A DNA stretch of 64,000 nt from Bacillus sp. ISL-18 (GTDB taxonomy: Bacteria > Bacillota > Bacilli > Bacillales > Cytobacillaceae), in assembly GCF_018613415.1 (NCBI RefSeq), contig NZ_JAGGQG010000009.1, forward strand, positions 107,497 to 171,496, written 5' to 3'. A program made the translations under genes and the position numbers. Positions 7,774 to 17,886 of the stretch are shown here, one piece after another. Under the pieces are notes generated by a model. It was not told where the DNA came from and searched no databases. It saw only the letters and a list, made by a program, of their open reading frames with translations. The stretch's first letter is position 1. Each line of letters starts with the position of its first letter.

Positions 7774-8790
7774 TTAGTTCTTTTTTCTGATTAATTCATC
7801 ACGATCGGATGCGATGGGTGGCTGTTCCAACCATCGATTTTTTATCATGATATTAGCTCCATCTTCAGAATACATCTGAACTTCTAAGGATAGCCTGTTA
7901 TACAGTGAACTAAGATCGCCTCTAGGGCTTTGACTAACAGCTGTACCGTAATAGCCGATGCTCAAAGAAATCAAACCACTTGTAAAGAACATCATCAGCT
8001 TATCCGAAAAAGTATAGGCCGTACTATTGGTTATTTCTGAATCCCACCCCATCGGTGCAGGAAGTTTACTTTCCTCAAGCTTCCCTCTAAATAATTTAAT
8101 ATGTTTATTCCCAACTTCTAAACCCTTTATAAAGAATTGTTTTACATCCTTATCCTTGGCCACCTGACTAAAGCCAGTAAGTGCAGCTACTCCGAGGGAA
8201 TTTCTTTGCAGATTCGCAAATAAATTGTCTACTTCTGCAGCCACTAATGGTCTCTTTTCCCCGATCACATCTAACATAAACCATTGCTTTTTGACAAATT
8301 CAACCTTCTCTAAATTTGGCAGGCTCGGGGATCGGATAAACAATCCTTTGTTCAATAGTAATTCAGTTGTTTTATCATATAATTGCATGGTTTCTGTAAG
8401 GCAATCCATGTAATAGGATTTAATATCACTTCTGACAGATGTTCCAACACTACCAGCATAGGTGGTAAGTCCAACTTTAGACATGTGCTGTAAAAAATTG
8501 AGAACAAAACTGTCGGAATAAAGTCGAGGAGCAGTTAAATCAACATCCTCTTTTATAGTAAAACCATTTGGAACTACATTTTTTTCCTCTGTTAGTATCG
8601 ATGTAATCTTTTGAATATGTGACTTTGATAATTCTAGAGCAAATTCAATTAGAGGCTTAATTTCATCGTCCTCAGCTTTTTCTAAAAAATAGGAAAGAAC
8701 ACAAAAACTTGAACTATCATTTAAGTATTGAAGCCAGAGTTGACCAATCTCACCCGCTGTGAGCCTAATCTGCTTTCCATTTTCCTCCAT
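7774..8790 (-). CDS. DUF3231 family protein
   Basis: 338 residues from the ATG at 8790, which has GTGGAGG 7 nt upstream; the frame extends to 8832 without a better site. It is all-helical and consists of two homologous halves. Each half has the family pattern of a helix, then a PRLYSDSFVLNFL or FSDKLMMFF segment, then a glycine-rich TTYAGSVGTSVRSD or GYYGTAVSQSPRGD segment. DUF3231 has a ferritin-like four-helix layout and is common in spore formers, often in spore-related settings; its biochemical role is unknown. A second, dead copy lies at 60027-60886. Confidence 0.85.
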   Translation of the reverse strand: MEENGKQIRLTAGEIGQLWLQYLNDSSSFCVLSYFLEKAEDDEIKPLIEFALELSKSHIQKITSILTEEKNVVPNGFTIKEDVDLTAPRLYSDSFVLNFLQHMSKVGLTTYAGSVGTSVRSDIKSYYMDCLTETMQLYDKTTELLLNKGLFIRSPSLPNLEKVEFVKKQWFMLDVIGEKRPLVAAEVDNLFANLQRNSLGVAALTGFSQVAKDKDVKQFFIKGLEVGNKHIKLFRGKLEESKLPAPMGWDSEITNSTAYTFSDKLMMFFTSGLISLSIGYYGTAVSQSPRGDLSSLYNRLSLEVQMYSEDGANIMIKNRWLEQPPIASDRDELIRKKN

Positions 8791-8935
8791 AAGTAACCTC
8801 CACAAAAAATCTACTAAAAATACCTTCCCCATAAATTACCTTTAGTATGTATTAGTTGTCTTAAACCAGTCAAAATTTTAAAAATGGACTTCCATTTGCA
8901 GAGAATTCAAGACTGATCGTAGTTTAGAAATATAA

Positions 8936-8963
8936 TTGACATGACACCATTTGGTGTTATAAT
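8936..8963 (+). promoter_or_regulatory. Sigma-A promoter with operator-like palindrome
   Basis: Perfect -35 TTGACA (8936-8941) and perfect -10 TATAAT (8958-8963) with a 16-bp spacer. The spacer is filled by the palindrome ACACCATTTGGTGT (8944-8957), so a repressor bound there would block RNA polymerase. GGTGTTATAAT recurs at 8981-8991, 28 bp downstream, as ACCAAAAGGTGTTATAAT. The promoter drives the 79-residue gene at 9018. Confidence 0.8.
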
Positions 8964-9017
8964 AAAAGACGAAACCAAAAGGTGTTATAATCTTAAGTTC
9001 TTTAGGAGGCAATCGAA

Positions 9018-9257
9018 ATGGACAAGCAAGGACAAGAAAAATTTTTAACTTTTATTTTACAAAGGGTTCAAGAAGGCAAAGAGGATGAAGCAAGAGAAAT
9101 ACTTACAGAAAATTTCAGAAAACAATCGGAAGGTACTTTTTCACAAGAAGATATTCAAGTGTTTATCCCTAAGATGATTAGTCTATTAAAACCTGAAAAA
9201 CTAGAGGAAGTCCAAGCAGTTGTAAAGCAATTTTCTGGAGATTTCGGAAATAAATAA
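9018..9257 (+). CDS. Small acidic helical protein under a tightly arranged promoter, unknown
   Basis: 79 residues, strongly charged, predicted helical throughout (QGQEKFLTFILQRVQEGKED, EDIQVFIPKMISLLKPEKLE). It has TTAGGAGGC before the ATG. No membrane segment or known motif. The promoter upstream has perfect -35 and -10 boxes and a palindrome between them, suggesting strong expression on release of a repressor. It is monocistronic. I do not recognise the family. Confidence 0.7.
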   Translation: MDKQGQEKFLTFILQRVQEGKEDEAREILTENFRKQSEGTFSQEDIQVFIPKMISLLKPEKLEEVQAVVKQFSGDFGNK

Positions 9258-9342
9258 TATAAAAAATTGGCTGTCCTTTTTTGAACATTTTTGGGAGGCT
9301 TTCAACTCTTAAAAGACTTAAGAGGAAGACAATGATTAGTTA

Positions 9343-9386
9343 TAAGAGAACCGAGATTTTGTTATTAAACAAATTCGGTTCTCTTA
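9343..9386. terminator. Bidirectional terminator-like stem between convergent genes
   Basis: AAGAGAACCGA pairs with TCGGTTCTCTT, extended by ATTTTGTT/AACAAA. It lies between the end of the 79-residue gene and the end of the M20 hydrolase gene. T-runs are weak on both sides. Confidence 0.55.
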
Positions 9387-9419
9387 CTTTGTTGTCATAA
9401 TTGGAGTTTAAAAATTAGT

Positions 9420-10595
9420 TTATTGATTTAGATAGGTCCAAGCGTATTGAGCGTACAGTTCAGCCCCTATCGCTAATGCATCTTCATCAATATTGAATTT
9501 GCCATGATGGTGGGCCCATTCTGTATCTTTGTCAGGATTACCGCTACCCACCAAAGCGAAGCTGCCGGGAACACTAACTAGATATTCACTGAAATCCTCT
9601 CCGCCCATCGTTGGCTTTTCAAAATAGACAGCATTCTCACCAAATGCCTCTTTTACCACGCTTTGAACCAAATTTGCACTGTATTCATCGTTATTTACTG
9701 CTTGGGTTCCTCTTGTATATTCCACATGAGCTGTCGCACCATAGATCGCTGCAACCTGTTCAGCATAATGCTGGATTTGCTTTTCGATGTGGTCCCTTGT
9801 TTTGGGATCGAAACAACGAACGGTTCCTTCAATGACTGCATTTTCGGCGATGACATTAAAACGAGTCCCGACCACCATTTTTCCAACTGTCACCACAGCC
9901 GGCTTTTGTGTATCAACTGTTCTGGAAACGACGGTTTGTAAATTCATAACGAAGGAAGAAGCTACAATCGCTGCATCAATACAATCATGCGGCATGGCAC
10001 CATGACCGCCTCTACCCTTGAACGTTACTGTAAAAAGATCAGCGGATGCGAAAGAAGGACCTGCTGGACAAGATACTTTGCCAGTTGGCATTTGTGACCA
10101 GATATGTATGCCAAAAACGTTATCCACTCCCTCAACAGCTCCTTGCTTCACCAGTGCTTTAGCACCTTCTGCTACTTCTTCAGCAGGCTGAAACAATAAA
10201 CGGACAGTTCCAGGCAATTCCTGTTTTTGTTTCACTAATGCTTTGGCAGCGATGAGAAGCATTGCCGTATGAGCATCGTGGCCACAAGCATGCATTTTCC
10301 CTTCTTCTGTTGATGCATAAGGCAAATCTTTATTTAATTCCTCTACCGATAAAGCATCCATGTCCCCTCTTAAAGCGACTGTTTTCCCTGGTTTTCCTCC
10401 TTCAATGGTGGCAATTACACCGGTCGGCTCTGTTCTTCGATAAGGAATTCCAAGTTCTTCAAGATACGCACACACAAATGCAGTTGTTTTTTCTTCCTCC
10501 CAGGAAAGCTCTGGCTCACTATGGAGCTTTCTGCGTAAAGCGGTCAATTCTTCACTATCGTTTTTTATCAATTCTTTAATTTTTTCATTCATCAT
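9420..10595 (-). CDS. M20-family amidohydrolase (N-acyl amino acid amidohydrolase type)
   Basis: 391 residues, a cytosolic di-zinc amidohydrolase of the aminoacylase-1/IAA-hydrolase type. Metal-binding motifs are complete: GDMDAL, HACGHDAHTAML, FQPAEEVAEGA, then FGIHIWSQMPTGKV, with GRGGHGAMP for the dimerisation domain and MGGEDFSEYL near the C-terminus. It would cleave N-acyl or N-carbamoyl amino acids or small peptides. Its start overlaps the stop of the preceding amidohydrolase by 4 bp, and a transporter lies first in the operon, so the three probably served one uptake and catabolic route. Substrate is not determinable. Confidence 0.88.
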   Translation of the reverse strand: MMNEKIKELIKNDSEELTALRRKLHSEPELSWEEEKTTAFVCAYLEELGIPYRRTEPTGVIATIEGGKPGKTVALRGDMDALSVEELNKDLPYASTEEGKMHACGHDAHTAMLLIAAKALVKQKQELPGTVRLLFQPAEEVAEGAKALVKQGAVEGVDNVFGIHIWSQMPTGKVSCPAGPSFASADLFTVTFKGRGGHGAMPHDCIDAAIVASSFVMNLQTVVSRTVDTQKPAVVTVGKMVVGTRFNVIAENAVIEGTVRCFDPKTRDHIEKQIQHYAEQVAAIYGATAHVEYTRGTQAVNNDEYSANLVQSVVKEAFGENAVYFEKPTMGGEDFSEYLVSVPGSFALVGSGNPDKDTEWAHHHGKFNIDEDALAIGAELYAQYAWTYLNQ

Positions 10596-11828
10596 TGCTC
10601 TTCTGCCTCCGTTAACTTCTTAGCTGTCTCGTAGAGAATTTCCACAGCTTTTACGATATCCCGTGAATCTGACCATTCTTCAGGGCAATGGCTTAATCCC
10701 TTTTTACTCGGAATAAAAATCATCCCTACATCTGTACAATCTGAAAACACCATGGCATCGTGTCCAGCCCCGCTGTTGATGGAACAATACGGAGTGTGTA
10801 AACGAAGGCTTGATTGTTTCAAATGTTCAATAATTTCCGGATTCATTACCTTTGTTTTCATATATAAACGCTGCTCGGCCGTAATTTGAATTCCATCTTT
10901 ACGATGAGAGTCGATCAACTTATTCATTTTCTGAATGACATTTTCGATATGCTCTTCCTTGCTGGAACGTAAATCTACCGTGAATACCACTTTATTTGGG
11001 ATGACATTCGCACCGTTTGGATACACCTGTAATTGTCCCGTTGTCATCACCGTGCCCTCCCCTTCATCAATAGCAAGATTCGGAAAATCAGCAATCATCT
11101 TTGCTGCGGCAACTAACGCATCAGACCGGCGATTCATTGGCGTAGTCCCAGCATGCCCGGCCTGTCCCTCTACAATGACTTCAAATTGAGTCAATCCAAC
11201 AATAGCTTCGACGACACCAATCGGAATTTTCTTTTCCTCTAAAATAGGGCCTTGTTCGATATGCAATTCTAAAAATGCCTTCATGGTCTTAGGATCTCTC
11301 TTTTTAGGAAGCGAAGGATCTAAGCCGATTTTTCGCATCGCTTCTACGGTAGAAATACCGTCTTTATCTTTTAAATTTTTGAAATCCTCGTCACTGAGTA
11401 AGCCGGTGATCCCTCTGGATCCCATTAATCCCCCAACCAAACCTCGCACCCTCTTCTTCAATAAGCGCGATCACTTCCAAAGGGTATTTGGGAATGAGTT
11501 TGTTTTTAGCAAAAAGACCTGCTACTTCCAACCCTGCGACTACACCTGCAGGTCCGTCATACGAACCCCCATTTGGTACCGAATCAAAATGGGAACCAAT
11601 GAGGACGCTAGGCGCATCCTCGAGAGTCCCTTCAAGCTTGCCAAAGATGTTGCCGAAACCATCTTCGCGAACCTCTAAGCCGTATTCTCTCATTTTATCT
11701 TTTATATAGTCCCGTGCCTGCCTGTCCTCTTTGCTATAGGTAAGTCTGGTTGTCCCCTTTCCAGGCGTTGCCGTAAATTCACCTAATGTGTCAATATGCT
11801 GTTCAATCCGTCTTTGAAGTTCTTCCAT
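10592..11828 (-). pseudogene. Zn-dependent hydrolase, allantoate amidohydrolase / N-carbamoyl-L-amino acid hydrolase type, one frameshift
   Basis: The first part (from 11828) has SYDGPAGVVAGLEV and GSHFDSVPNGG with the metal-binding His and Asp, and runs to IEEEGARFG. There an extra T in GGTTGGGGG (near 11438) throws the frame. The continuation GLMGSRGITGLL is in the next frame and runs to the normal end, including LELHIEQGP, the family's AGHAGTTPM and SGAGHDAMVFS motifs, and SHCPEEWS. Joined, the protein is about 410 residues, the usual length. The lesion hits the conserved Glu region, so unless it is a sequencing error the gene is inactive. Both halves are otherwise intact, so the break is recent. 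Confidence 0.85.
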
Positions 11829-11847
11829 TCCAATCCCCTCCGATATT

Positions 11848-13053
11848 TTACAAGAATTTCACAAAGATACCTGCCAATATAACTGAAACAATCGTAACCG
11901 TGATAAACCCGCCAACGAGCATTGGAGGCAGCATGTGGCTTGTTAGTACTTCTCTTTCTTTCTCATCATTGGTTAAGGACTTGATTACTTCATTTGTAAT
12001 GATGTAGTCAGCTGGAAATCCGTATAACGCCGTTAATGACACGGCAAAAGCCATTTCTTTGCTTACTTTTAAGGCTTTTCCTATAACGAAAGAGAAGATA
12101 TACATCCCAATCACACCTAAAACAATCGTCCCAATAAGCGGATAAAGAATTTCAAGCATCATGCTTGGTGTTGCTTGTTTTAAACCATCGAAGATGAATA
12201 GCATAAGTGCCATGATGGCTAGTCCGAAACCATTCGCTTTTTGTAAAACCTGTTTTTCTAAGAAACCGATACTTTTTGCGATTACCCCAAATAATAAACA
12301 AAGAACAAAGGGACTGATTGAAACAAGGGGTGCTAATAGAGTTGAAACTTCATAGGCAAGAAATCCAACAAATGCTAGTCTAAAGAATTTGAAGAAATCC
12401 GTGTTATACTTCTCTGGCATGCGTTTAAAAAGCTTTAACTCGACCGTTCCTGCCTCTGTCGTTGCTGCCACTTCTTCGGCTGCTTTTTGTGATTGCTTTT
12501 CCGCTAATTGTCCATTACGGTATTGGGCAAGCAGTCTTTTTCCTTCTTTTTTCAACATGATCGATGTAAGTGGATATCCTGCAAATCCCTGCATAACATA
12601 GATGACAATCGCGAAAACAGACAAGGAGGCGAGGCCTGCTTCCTTTGCCCCCTCTGACATGATTAAGGCAGATACCACACCGCCAACTAAAGGAGGGATT
12701 GCGACAACCATTGTTTTAAAACCAAAAATAAAAGTTCCAATTCCAAGCAAAATGGCAATGATCCCGAGTATTCCTGCTAGAGCGATAACAATGGCCTTCC
12801 ATTGTTTTTTTAACTCTTGAAGCGATAACAATGTTCCCATATTCGTAATTAAAAGGTACATAAACATGGTTGCTACAACTGGTGGAATACCTGCGATTGA
12901 AACGATGTCTTTAGGGAAAAATGTCCAATAGCCCGCAAGAAACAGGACTGCACAGATAAAAATGGATGGTACCCATGCTTTGGTTCGTACTGCTACAAAA
13001 TCCCCAATAAATAAAATTAAGATGACAATGACTAATGCTAACATTTGAGACAT
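11848..13053 (-). CDS. Multi-pass membrane transporter of the amidohydrolase operon
   Basis: 401 residues with about ten to eleven hydrophobic helices and a charged cytoplasmic loop at about residues 168-215. Helix pairs carry glycine-rich turns such as IPPLVGGVVSALIMSEGAKE and TALYGFPADYIITNE, and the two halves look related, as in inverted-repeat secondary transporters. I do not recognise the family with certainty; a sodium-coupled symporter-like fold is an inference. First gene of the operon with the carbamoylase-type and M20 hydrolases, so the substrate is likely an N-substituted amino acid or ureide. Confidence 0.65.
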   Translation of the reverse strand: MSQMLALVIVILILFIGDFVAVRTKAWVPSIFICAVLFLAGYWTFFPKDIVSIAGIPPVVATMFMYLLITNMGTLLSLQELKKQWKAIVIALAGILGIIAILLGIGTFIFGFKTMVVAIPPLVGGVVSALIMSEGAKEAGLASLSVFAIVIYVMQGFAGYPLTSIMLKKEGKRLLAQYRNGQLAEKQSQKAAEEVAATTEAGTVELKLFKRMPEKYNTDFFKFFRLAFVGFLAYEVSTLLAPLVSISPFVLCLLFGVIAKSIGFLEKQVLQKANGFGLAIMALMLFIFDGLKQATPSMMLEILYPLIGTIVLGVIGMYIFSFVIGKALKVSKEMAFAVSLTALYGFPADYIITNEVIKSLTNDEKEREVLTSHMLPPMLVGGFITVTIVSVILAGIFVKFL

Positions 13054-13088
13054 AACTACACCTTCCCCCTCTATGATGATAAATAGAA

Positions 13089-13103
13089 TTTCGTAGTACG
13101 AAA
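13089..13103. promoter_or_regulatory. Perfect 7-1-7 palindrome, likely operator
   Basis: TTTCGTAGTACGAAA lies 36-50 bp upstream of the transporter start codon. CGAAA/TTTCG ends are typical of operators for dimeric repressors (IclR, GntR and TetR types all use such sites). No regulator gene lies next to it. Confidence 0.6.
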
Positions 13104-13278
13104 TAGATTTATTTATTAGAATAATAATATAATTTTATTTTTCAGTCAATTTTAAATTTTAAAAACATTATGTAACCGTTTGCATAGAGGGTTTGGAAAT
13201 ACTCTTTAGATTATTTTCTTATAATGGTCAAACAATAATATTATTCTATTCAGAATAAAGCTGTGAGTGGTAATCCAC

Positions 13279-13322
13279 GAAAAAAAAACAATGCCAAAGG
13301 TATTCCTTTGGCATTGTTTTTA
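13279..13322 (-). terminator. Terminator of the formate dehydrogenase operon
   Basis: Stem AACAATGCCAAAGG/CCTTTGGCATTGTT with a TATT-type loop; on the minus strand it is followed by nine T. It lies 30 bp beyond the fdhD stop. T-rich flanks on both sides make it usable in both directions. Confidence 0.9.
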
Positions 13323-13351
13323 AACCGTATTTAACCCAGGTCTAATATAGT

Positions 13352-14158
13352 CTATCCCTGAATTCGCTCCTGGTGGGTATAGACATTGAAGCCTCTTCCC
13401 CGAATAAACCCTACGGCTGTAATGCCAAGATCCTCTGCTAGGTTTAAGGCAAGATTCGTCGGAGCAGATTTAGATAAAATGATGCCAACGCCTATCTTGG
13501 CTGCTTTGAGCAGGACTTCTGAAGATATTCTGCCGCTAAAAGCAAGGATTTTATCCTTTAAAGAAATTTTATGAATCAGGCAGTAGCCAAAAAGTTTATC
13601 TAAGGCATTATGCCGGCCAATATCCGTCCTAGATATCACGATTCCGTCCTTGGTACATAATGCGGCATTATGTACACCACCTGTTTGCTGAAATTCCACT
13701 GAACTATCCTGCAGTTGCTTCATTAATTGTTGGCATTGTTTTGGTGTAATTGTTAACTTCGTCAAAATGGTCTTAGCGGTCATCACATCATTATGAAAAT
13801 AGAATTGCCGTCCCTTTCCACAGCAGGAACCAATGAATCTCTTGGAATGGAAATATTTTTGGCTTGATTGTTTATGGACCAAGTCCACATAGGCGAAGCC
13901 CTTCCCTTCATCGATTTGAATGGAAAGAATGTCTTGAAAAACGCGAATTACACCCTCCGAAGCTAGGAAGCCAACTACTAACTCTTTTAATTTAGATGGT
14001 GTACATACCATAGTAGCAAACTCTTCTCCATCAAGAATTATCGTTAATGCCGATTCCACGGCAATGTTATCCTCTTCTTCGATAAAGGTAAGTCCATTAT
14101 ATTTAACAATTTGTTGAGAAGTTGTGATTTCATTTAACACAGTCTTCACCCCTCTCAT
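13352..14158 (-). CDS. fdhD: Formate dehydrogenase accessory sulfurtransferase FdhD
   Basis: Up to 268 residues. FdhD moves sulfur from the cysteine desulfurase to the bis-MGD cofactor of formate dehydrogenase, without which the enzyme is inactive. Seen here: ESALTIILDGEEFATMVCTP, the cysteine motif GSCCGKG, TGGVHNAALC, the conserved DIGRHNALDKLFG, and SGRISSEVLLKAAKIGV. The start may be the GTG at 14140, which has AGAGGGG well placed upstream, rather than the ATG at 14158. Last gene of the operon with the large subunit and the DUF1641 protein. Confidence 0.95.
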   Translation of the reverse strand: MRGVKTVLNEITTSQQIVKYNGLTFIEEEDNIAVESALTIILDGEEFATMVCTPSKLKELVVGFLASEGVIRVFQDILSIQIDEGKGFAYVDLVHKQSSQKYFHSKRFIGSCCGKGRQFYFHNDVMTAKTILTKLTITPKQCQQLMKQLQDSSVEFQQTGGVHNAALCTKDGIVISRTDIGRHNALDKLFGYCLIHKISLKDKILAFSGRISSEVLLKAAKIGVGIILSKSAPTNLALNLAEDLGITAVGFIRGRGFNVYTHQERIQG

Positions 14159-14225
14159 CGTTTTAAAATCCTGAAAGCTCTATGTTCCGGTTTTTTCTCT
14201 ACGGACAGTTTCCGTTTGAACCGAT

Positions 14226-14768
14226 TTAGAAACGGTGGTCGGGATTGGCATGGTGGGCCTGATGTTCCGGCAGCTGGGTTGTCCGCTCTAAATGTTCCGT
14301 AGCGCTTCCCATCCCTTTTAAAAATTCAAAAAACAAGGCAATCGAACGGTTAATTTCAGGATCCTTCAACGACCTGACGATATCGAAGTAACCAATCGTG
14401 TCATCATCATCCTTGCTTTCTGACACTCTTGCGATTCCGGCGTTCAACTTGAGAAGAATCGGCTCAAGCTGTTTTACATTGATTGTACCTAGTACCCCCA
14501 CCATTAACAAAAGATTTTTTAATGTATTGGCGGTTTCCTTCGTATCCGCCTTTTTAATGAGGATTTGCAGGACTTTGTCTCCCTCGGCAAATAATCCGCT
14601 CAATAAAGGAATCACACCCCGAGCATGCATATGTTTCAGCAAATCAAGTGTATCAAGCAGCGCATCCTTATTTTTTAACAAGGAGTTTTCTATTTCTTGT
14701 AGATCTTGTTTACGCCGCTCCTCTTCGGTGATCTCGATTCGCTCGATTTGCTTGATTGCTTTAGCCAT
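14226..14768 (-). CDS. DUF1641 protein, formate dehydrogenase partner (YjgD/YrhD-like)
   Basis: 180 residues from the ATG at 14768, which overlaps the end of the large subunit gene by 8 bp and uses GGGAGCGG inside it as ribosome binding site. The frame extends to 14846 but that part lies within the upstream gene. It is helical and has the DUF1641 core [21 protein letters not shown] and later [16 protein letters not shown]. In B. subtilis the homologues YjgD and YrhD sit directly after formate dehydrogenase genes, and the order here is the same. It is probably a structural or electron-transfer accessory subunit; this is inferred from context. Confidence 0.88.
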   Translation of the reverse strand: MAKAIKQIERIEITEEERRKQDLQEIENSLLKNKDALLDTLDLLKHMHARGVIPLLSGLFAEGDKVLQILIKKADTKETANTLKNLLLMVGVLGTINVKQLEPILLKLNAGIARVSESKDDDDTIGYFDIVRSLKDPEINRSIALFFEFLKGMGSATEHLERTTQLPEHQAHHANPDHRF

Positions 14769-17718
14769 TTGACCGCTCCCTTTCCTTGACAAGATCACCC
14801 GGGAAGACATAGTCCTTTCGGGCCCATTTCTTTTGCACCTGAACACCTATTTGCGGCTGAGGATTTCCATACCGGAAATTTATGGGTGGCAATGGATTGA
14901 TCCCGTCTTGCAGTAAAATCTCCATTCTAACCCGAGTGTCCTTGTAGGCTGGTGTATCGGTATCCTTATCCGCTGCACTGCTTGTCAAGTAATTGACCGC
15001 TCCATCCCCTGTATCATTCATTGGCAGATACACTTCATTGCCCTTAACTCGAGCAGTAATCGTACATTTAACTTTTACATTACCAAACGGTGAAGTCAGG
15101 CGGACCAGTGTTCCGTCATTTAGGCCGCGTTGTGCGGCAAGTTCAGGGGATACTTCAAGGAAAACCTCCGGTGTCTTTTCTGATATCCCTTTTGATTTGT
15201 ACGTAAGATTTCCTTCATGGAAGTGCTCCAATAAGCGGCCGTTGTTAAGATGGAGATCATATTGGTCTTCAAAAACAAGCGGCTTGGTCCATTGGACTGG
15301 ATAGAGTCGAGCCTTTCGGTCTGGGAAAGGAAATCCATCTGTATAAAGAAGCGGCGTATCGGTCCCATCCGATTTTACGGGCCATTGCAAACTCTTGTAA
15401 CCTGCTAATCTTTCATACGTGACACCTGCATAAATCGGCATCAGTATCGCTGCTTCCTCCATGATGTCACTTGGATGTTTGTAATTCCAGTTGGCACCAA
15501 GCCGGTTTGCCACTAACTGAATAATTTTCCAGTCCGGCTTAGAATCACCCAGTGGTTCAAATACTTGATACAATCTTTGAATACGGCGTTCCGTGTTGGT
15601 AAAGGTTCCTTCTTTTTCAAGGCTTGGACTTGCCGGCAGGACGACATCCGCATATTGGGCAGTCCGAGAAAAGAAGATATCTTGAACCACAAAGAAGTCA
15701 AGCTTTTCGTAAGCTGCATGGACATGGTTAATGTTGGAATCAACTAATCCCATCTCCTCACCTTTTACATACATGGCTTTCATTGTACCTTTGTGAATTC
15801 CCTCAATCATATCGTGATTATTAATGCCAACTTCCGATGAAAGCTTCACGCCCCATGCTTGCTCAAATTTTGCCAGCACTTCAGGGTCGTCGACACGCTG
15901 ATATCCCGGAAAATTTTCCGGCGCGCTGCCCATGTCGCCTGCTCCTTGCACGTTATTATGGCCACGGAGCGGGTACGATCCTGCACCTGGCCGTGCATAG
16001 TTACCGGTAATTAGCAACAAGTTCGAAATGGCTGTACTTGTGTCACTTCCGCCCAGATGCTGCGTCACACCCATTGCCCAAAGAATCGCTGTTCCATCTG
16101 CCTCATGAATCATTTCCGCGATTTGGATGAGGGTCTCTTTCGGAAGACCTGTTACCTCTTCGGCATAACCCAATGTATAGGGAGCCAGGCTTTTCCGGTA
16201 TTCCTCGAAGCCATTTACATGCTTTACGATAAACTCTTCATCTGCCCAGCCCATATCGATGATGTATTTGGTTACAGCAGAAAGCCACACCAAATCGGAA
16301 CCGGCATTTGGGTGAATGAACAAATCAGCACGGGCGGCCATCTCGTGCTCCCGCAGGTCTGCCACAATCAATTTTTGACCGTCTAGTTTATGGGCGCGCT
16401 TCACCCTTGTGGCTAATACAGGATGGGCTTCCGCTGTATTCGATCCGACAATGATGACAAGGCCGGCTTTCGCTATGTCCTTAATCGAACCAGCATCACC
16501 GCCATAACCAACCGTTCTGTGCAGACCAACCGTTGCCGGTGTCTGGCAATAACGGGAACAGTTATCGACGTTGTTTGTGCCAATCACCTGACGGGCTAAT
16601 TTTTGCATTAAGTAGGATTCTTCATTTGTACATTTAGAGGAAGTGATAAAGCCAAGCGATTGCGGTCCATATTGACTGCGAATCTGGCGGAAACGGCTGG
16701 CGATTAAATCCAGCGCCTCCTCCCACTCTGCTTCACGGAAGCTGTCACCTTCCCGAATCAGCGGCTTTGTCAGCCGTTCTTGACTGTTAACAAAATCCCA
16801 GCCGAATTTCCCTTTCACACAAGTGGAAATCCCATTTGCCGGTGCTTCTGCATTTGGTTCCACTTTTAAAATTTCGCGTCCTTTAGTCCAAACATCAAAA
16901 CTGCAGCCGACACCGCAAAACGTACAGACGGTTTTGGTGCGTTTCACACGTGCATCACGCATGGCGGATTCCATATCAGAAACGGTCAGGATCGAACCAT
17001 AACCGGTCTCCACTCCTTTGGTCAATTCAATCATCGAACGGAGTGTTCCTTTTTCAATGCCTGTCAAGTAGCCGGCTTCCCCAAGCATTCCTTTTTCCAT
17101 CATCGCATTACAAGGACAAACGGTCGAACAATGCCCGCAAGATACACAGGAAGATTCGTTAATGGGAACGTCATTATCCCAGATAACCCGTGGATGTGCC
17201 CTATCCCAATCAATTCTCAGGGTTTCGGTGACCTGTACATCCTGGCAGGCCTCGACACAGCGTCCACACAAGATACACTGATCGGGATCATAACGATAAA
17301 ACGGGTTCGACATATCCTCTTGATACGGTTTCTCCTTCCAAGGAATGCTCTGATGGTTAATGCGCATCTCCTTTACGGTGTTATGTATTTCGCAGCCACC
17401 GTTGTTGTAATCACAAACCGTACAATATAATTCATGATTACGGAGTATGTTGTCCATTGCCGCTGTTTGCGACTTTTTCACAAGGGGGCTCGTCGTACTG
17501 ATCTCATCTCCGTCCTTTAACGGAGTCGAACAGGACCTGACAAGTTGACCATTTACCTCGACGATACAAGTGTCGCAAGTTTCGATTGGCCCGAGACTGG
17601 GATGGTAGCACACCTGCGGAACTTCAATTGCGTTGTCGTTGAGGTATTGGAGGACAGTCTGGCCTTCCGCTGCAGGAACAATCTCATCGTTAATCGTAAC
17701 CACTATGTTTTTTGCCAA
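14761..17718 (-). CDS. Formate dehydrogenase, molybdopterin/iron-sulfur large subunit (YjgC/YrhE-like)
   Basis: 985 residues. It oxidises formate to CO2. Domains in order: a plant-type 2Fe-2S ferredoxin ([15 protein letters not shown]), a C/H-rich NuoG-like motif ([11 protein letters not shown]), two 4Fe-4S clusters ([11 protein letters not shown] and [11 protein letters not shown]), a further 4Fe-4S site ([12 protein letters not shown]), then the molybdopterin domain with [13 protein letters not shown], in which the active-site residue is Cys and not selenocysteine. The C-terminal guanylate-binding domain holds [15 protein letters not shown]. Start is TTG at 17718 with AAAGGGTG 9 nt upstream. 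It heads the operon with DUF1641 and fdhD. Length agrees with YjgC of B. subtilis. Confidence 0.95.
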   Translation of the reverse strand: MAKNIVVTINDEIVPAAEGQTVLQYLNDNAIEVPQVCYHPSLGPIETCDTCIVEVNGQLVRSCSTPLKDGDEISTTSPLVKKSQTAAMDNILRNHELYCTVCDYNNGGCEIHNTVKEMRINHQSIPWKEKPYQEDMSNPFYRYDPDQCILCGRCVEACQDVQVTETLRIDWDRAHPRVIWDNDVPINESSCVSCGHCSTVCPCNAMMEKGMLGEAGYLTGIEKGTLRSMIELTKGVETGYGSILTVSDMESAMRDARVKRTKTVCTFCGVGCSFDVWTKGREILKVEPNAEAPANGISTCVKGKFGWDFVNSQERLTKPLIREGDSFREAEWEEALDLIASRFRQIRSQYGPQSLGFITSSKCTNEESYLMQKLARQVIGTNNVDNCSRYCQTPATVGLHRTVGYGGDAGSIKDIAKAGLVIIVGSNTAEAHPVLATRVKRAHKLDGQKLIVADLREHEMAARADLFIHPNAGSDLVWLSAVTKYIIDMGWADEEFIVKHVNGFEEYRKSLAPYTLGYAEEVTGLPKETLIQIAEMIHEADGTAILWAMGVTQHLGGSDTSTAISNLLLITGNYARPGAGSYPLRGHNNVQGAGDMGSAPENFPGYQRVDDPEVLAKFEQAWGVKLSSEVGINNHDMIEGIHKGTMKAMYVKGEEMGLVDSNINHVHAAYEKLDFFVVQDIFFSRTAQYADVVLPASPSLEKEGTFTNTERRIQRLYQVFEPLGDSKPDWKIIQLVANRLGANWNYKHPSDIMEEAAILMPIYAGVTYERLAGYKSLQWPVKSDGTDTPLLYTDGFPFPDRKARLYPVQWTKPLVFEDQYDLHLNNGRLLEHFHEGNLTYKSKGISEKTPEVFLEVSPELAAQRGLNDGTLVRLTSPFGNVKVKCTITARVKGNEVYLPMNDTGDGAVNYLTSSAADKDTDTPAYKDTRVRMEILLQDGINPLPPINFRYGNPQPQIGVQVQKKWARKDYVFPGDLVKERERSNG

Positions 17719-17886
17719 TATGGCTTCACCCTTTCTACTAATATGATAGATAAAAGATTCCCCCTTTTTAATACCCCATCGTTTAAAAAATACTCACCAA
17801 ATCAGAGGAGTATATAAAAATAATGATGAAATTAGGTTTGTAAACTGTGAAATTGTGGTAAATAACTAAGAAAAGGACGAATCTTG

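Larger units (their letters stand above)
13054..13351. other. Intergenic region upstream of the transporter operon
   Basis: AT-rich. It contains a perfect palindrome close to the transporter start and a terminator at its right end. The rest (about 13110-13280) shows short AT repeats only. Confidence 0.6.

Noticed and set aside
9611..11709. Several plus-strand frames of 70-130 residues
   Set aside because: They are antisense shadows of the two amidohydrolase genes with no start signals.
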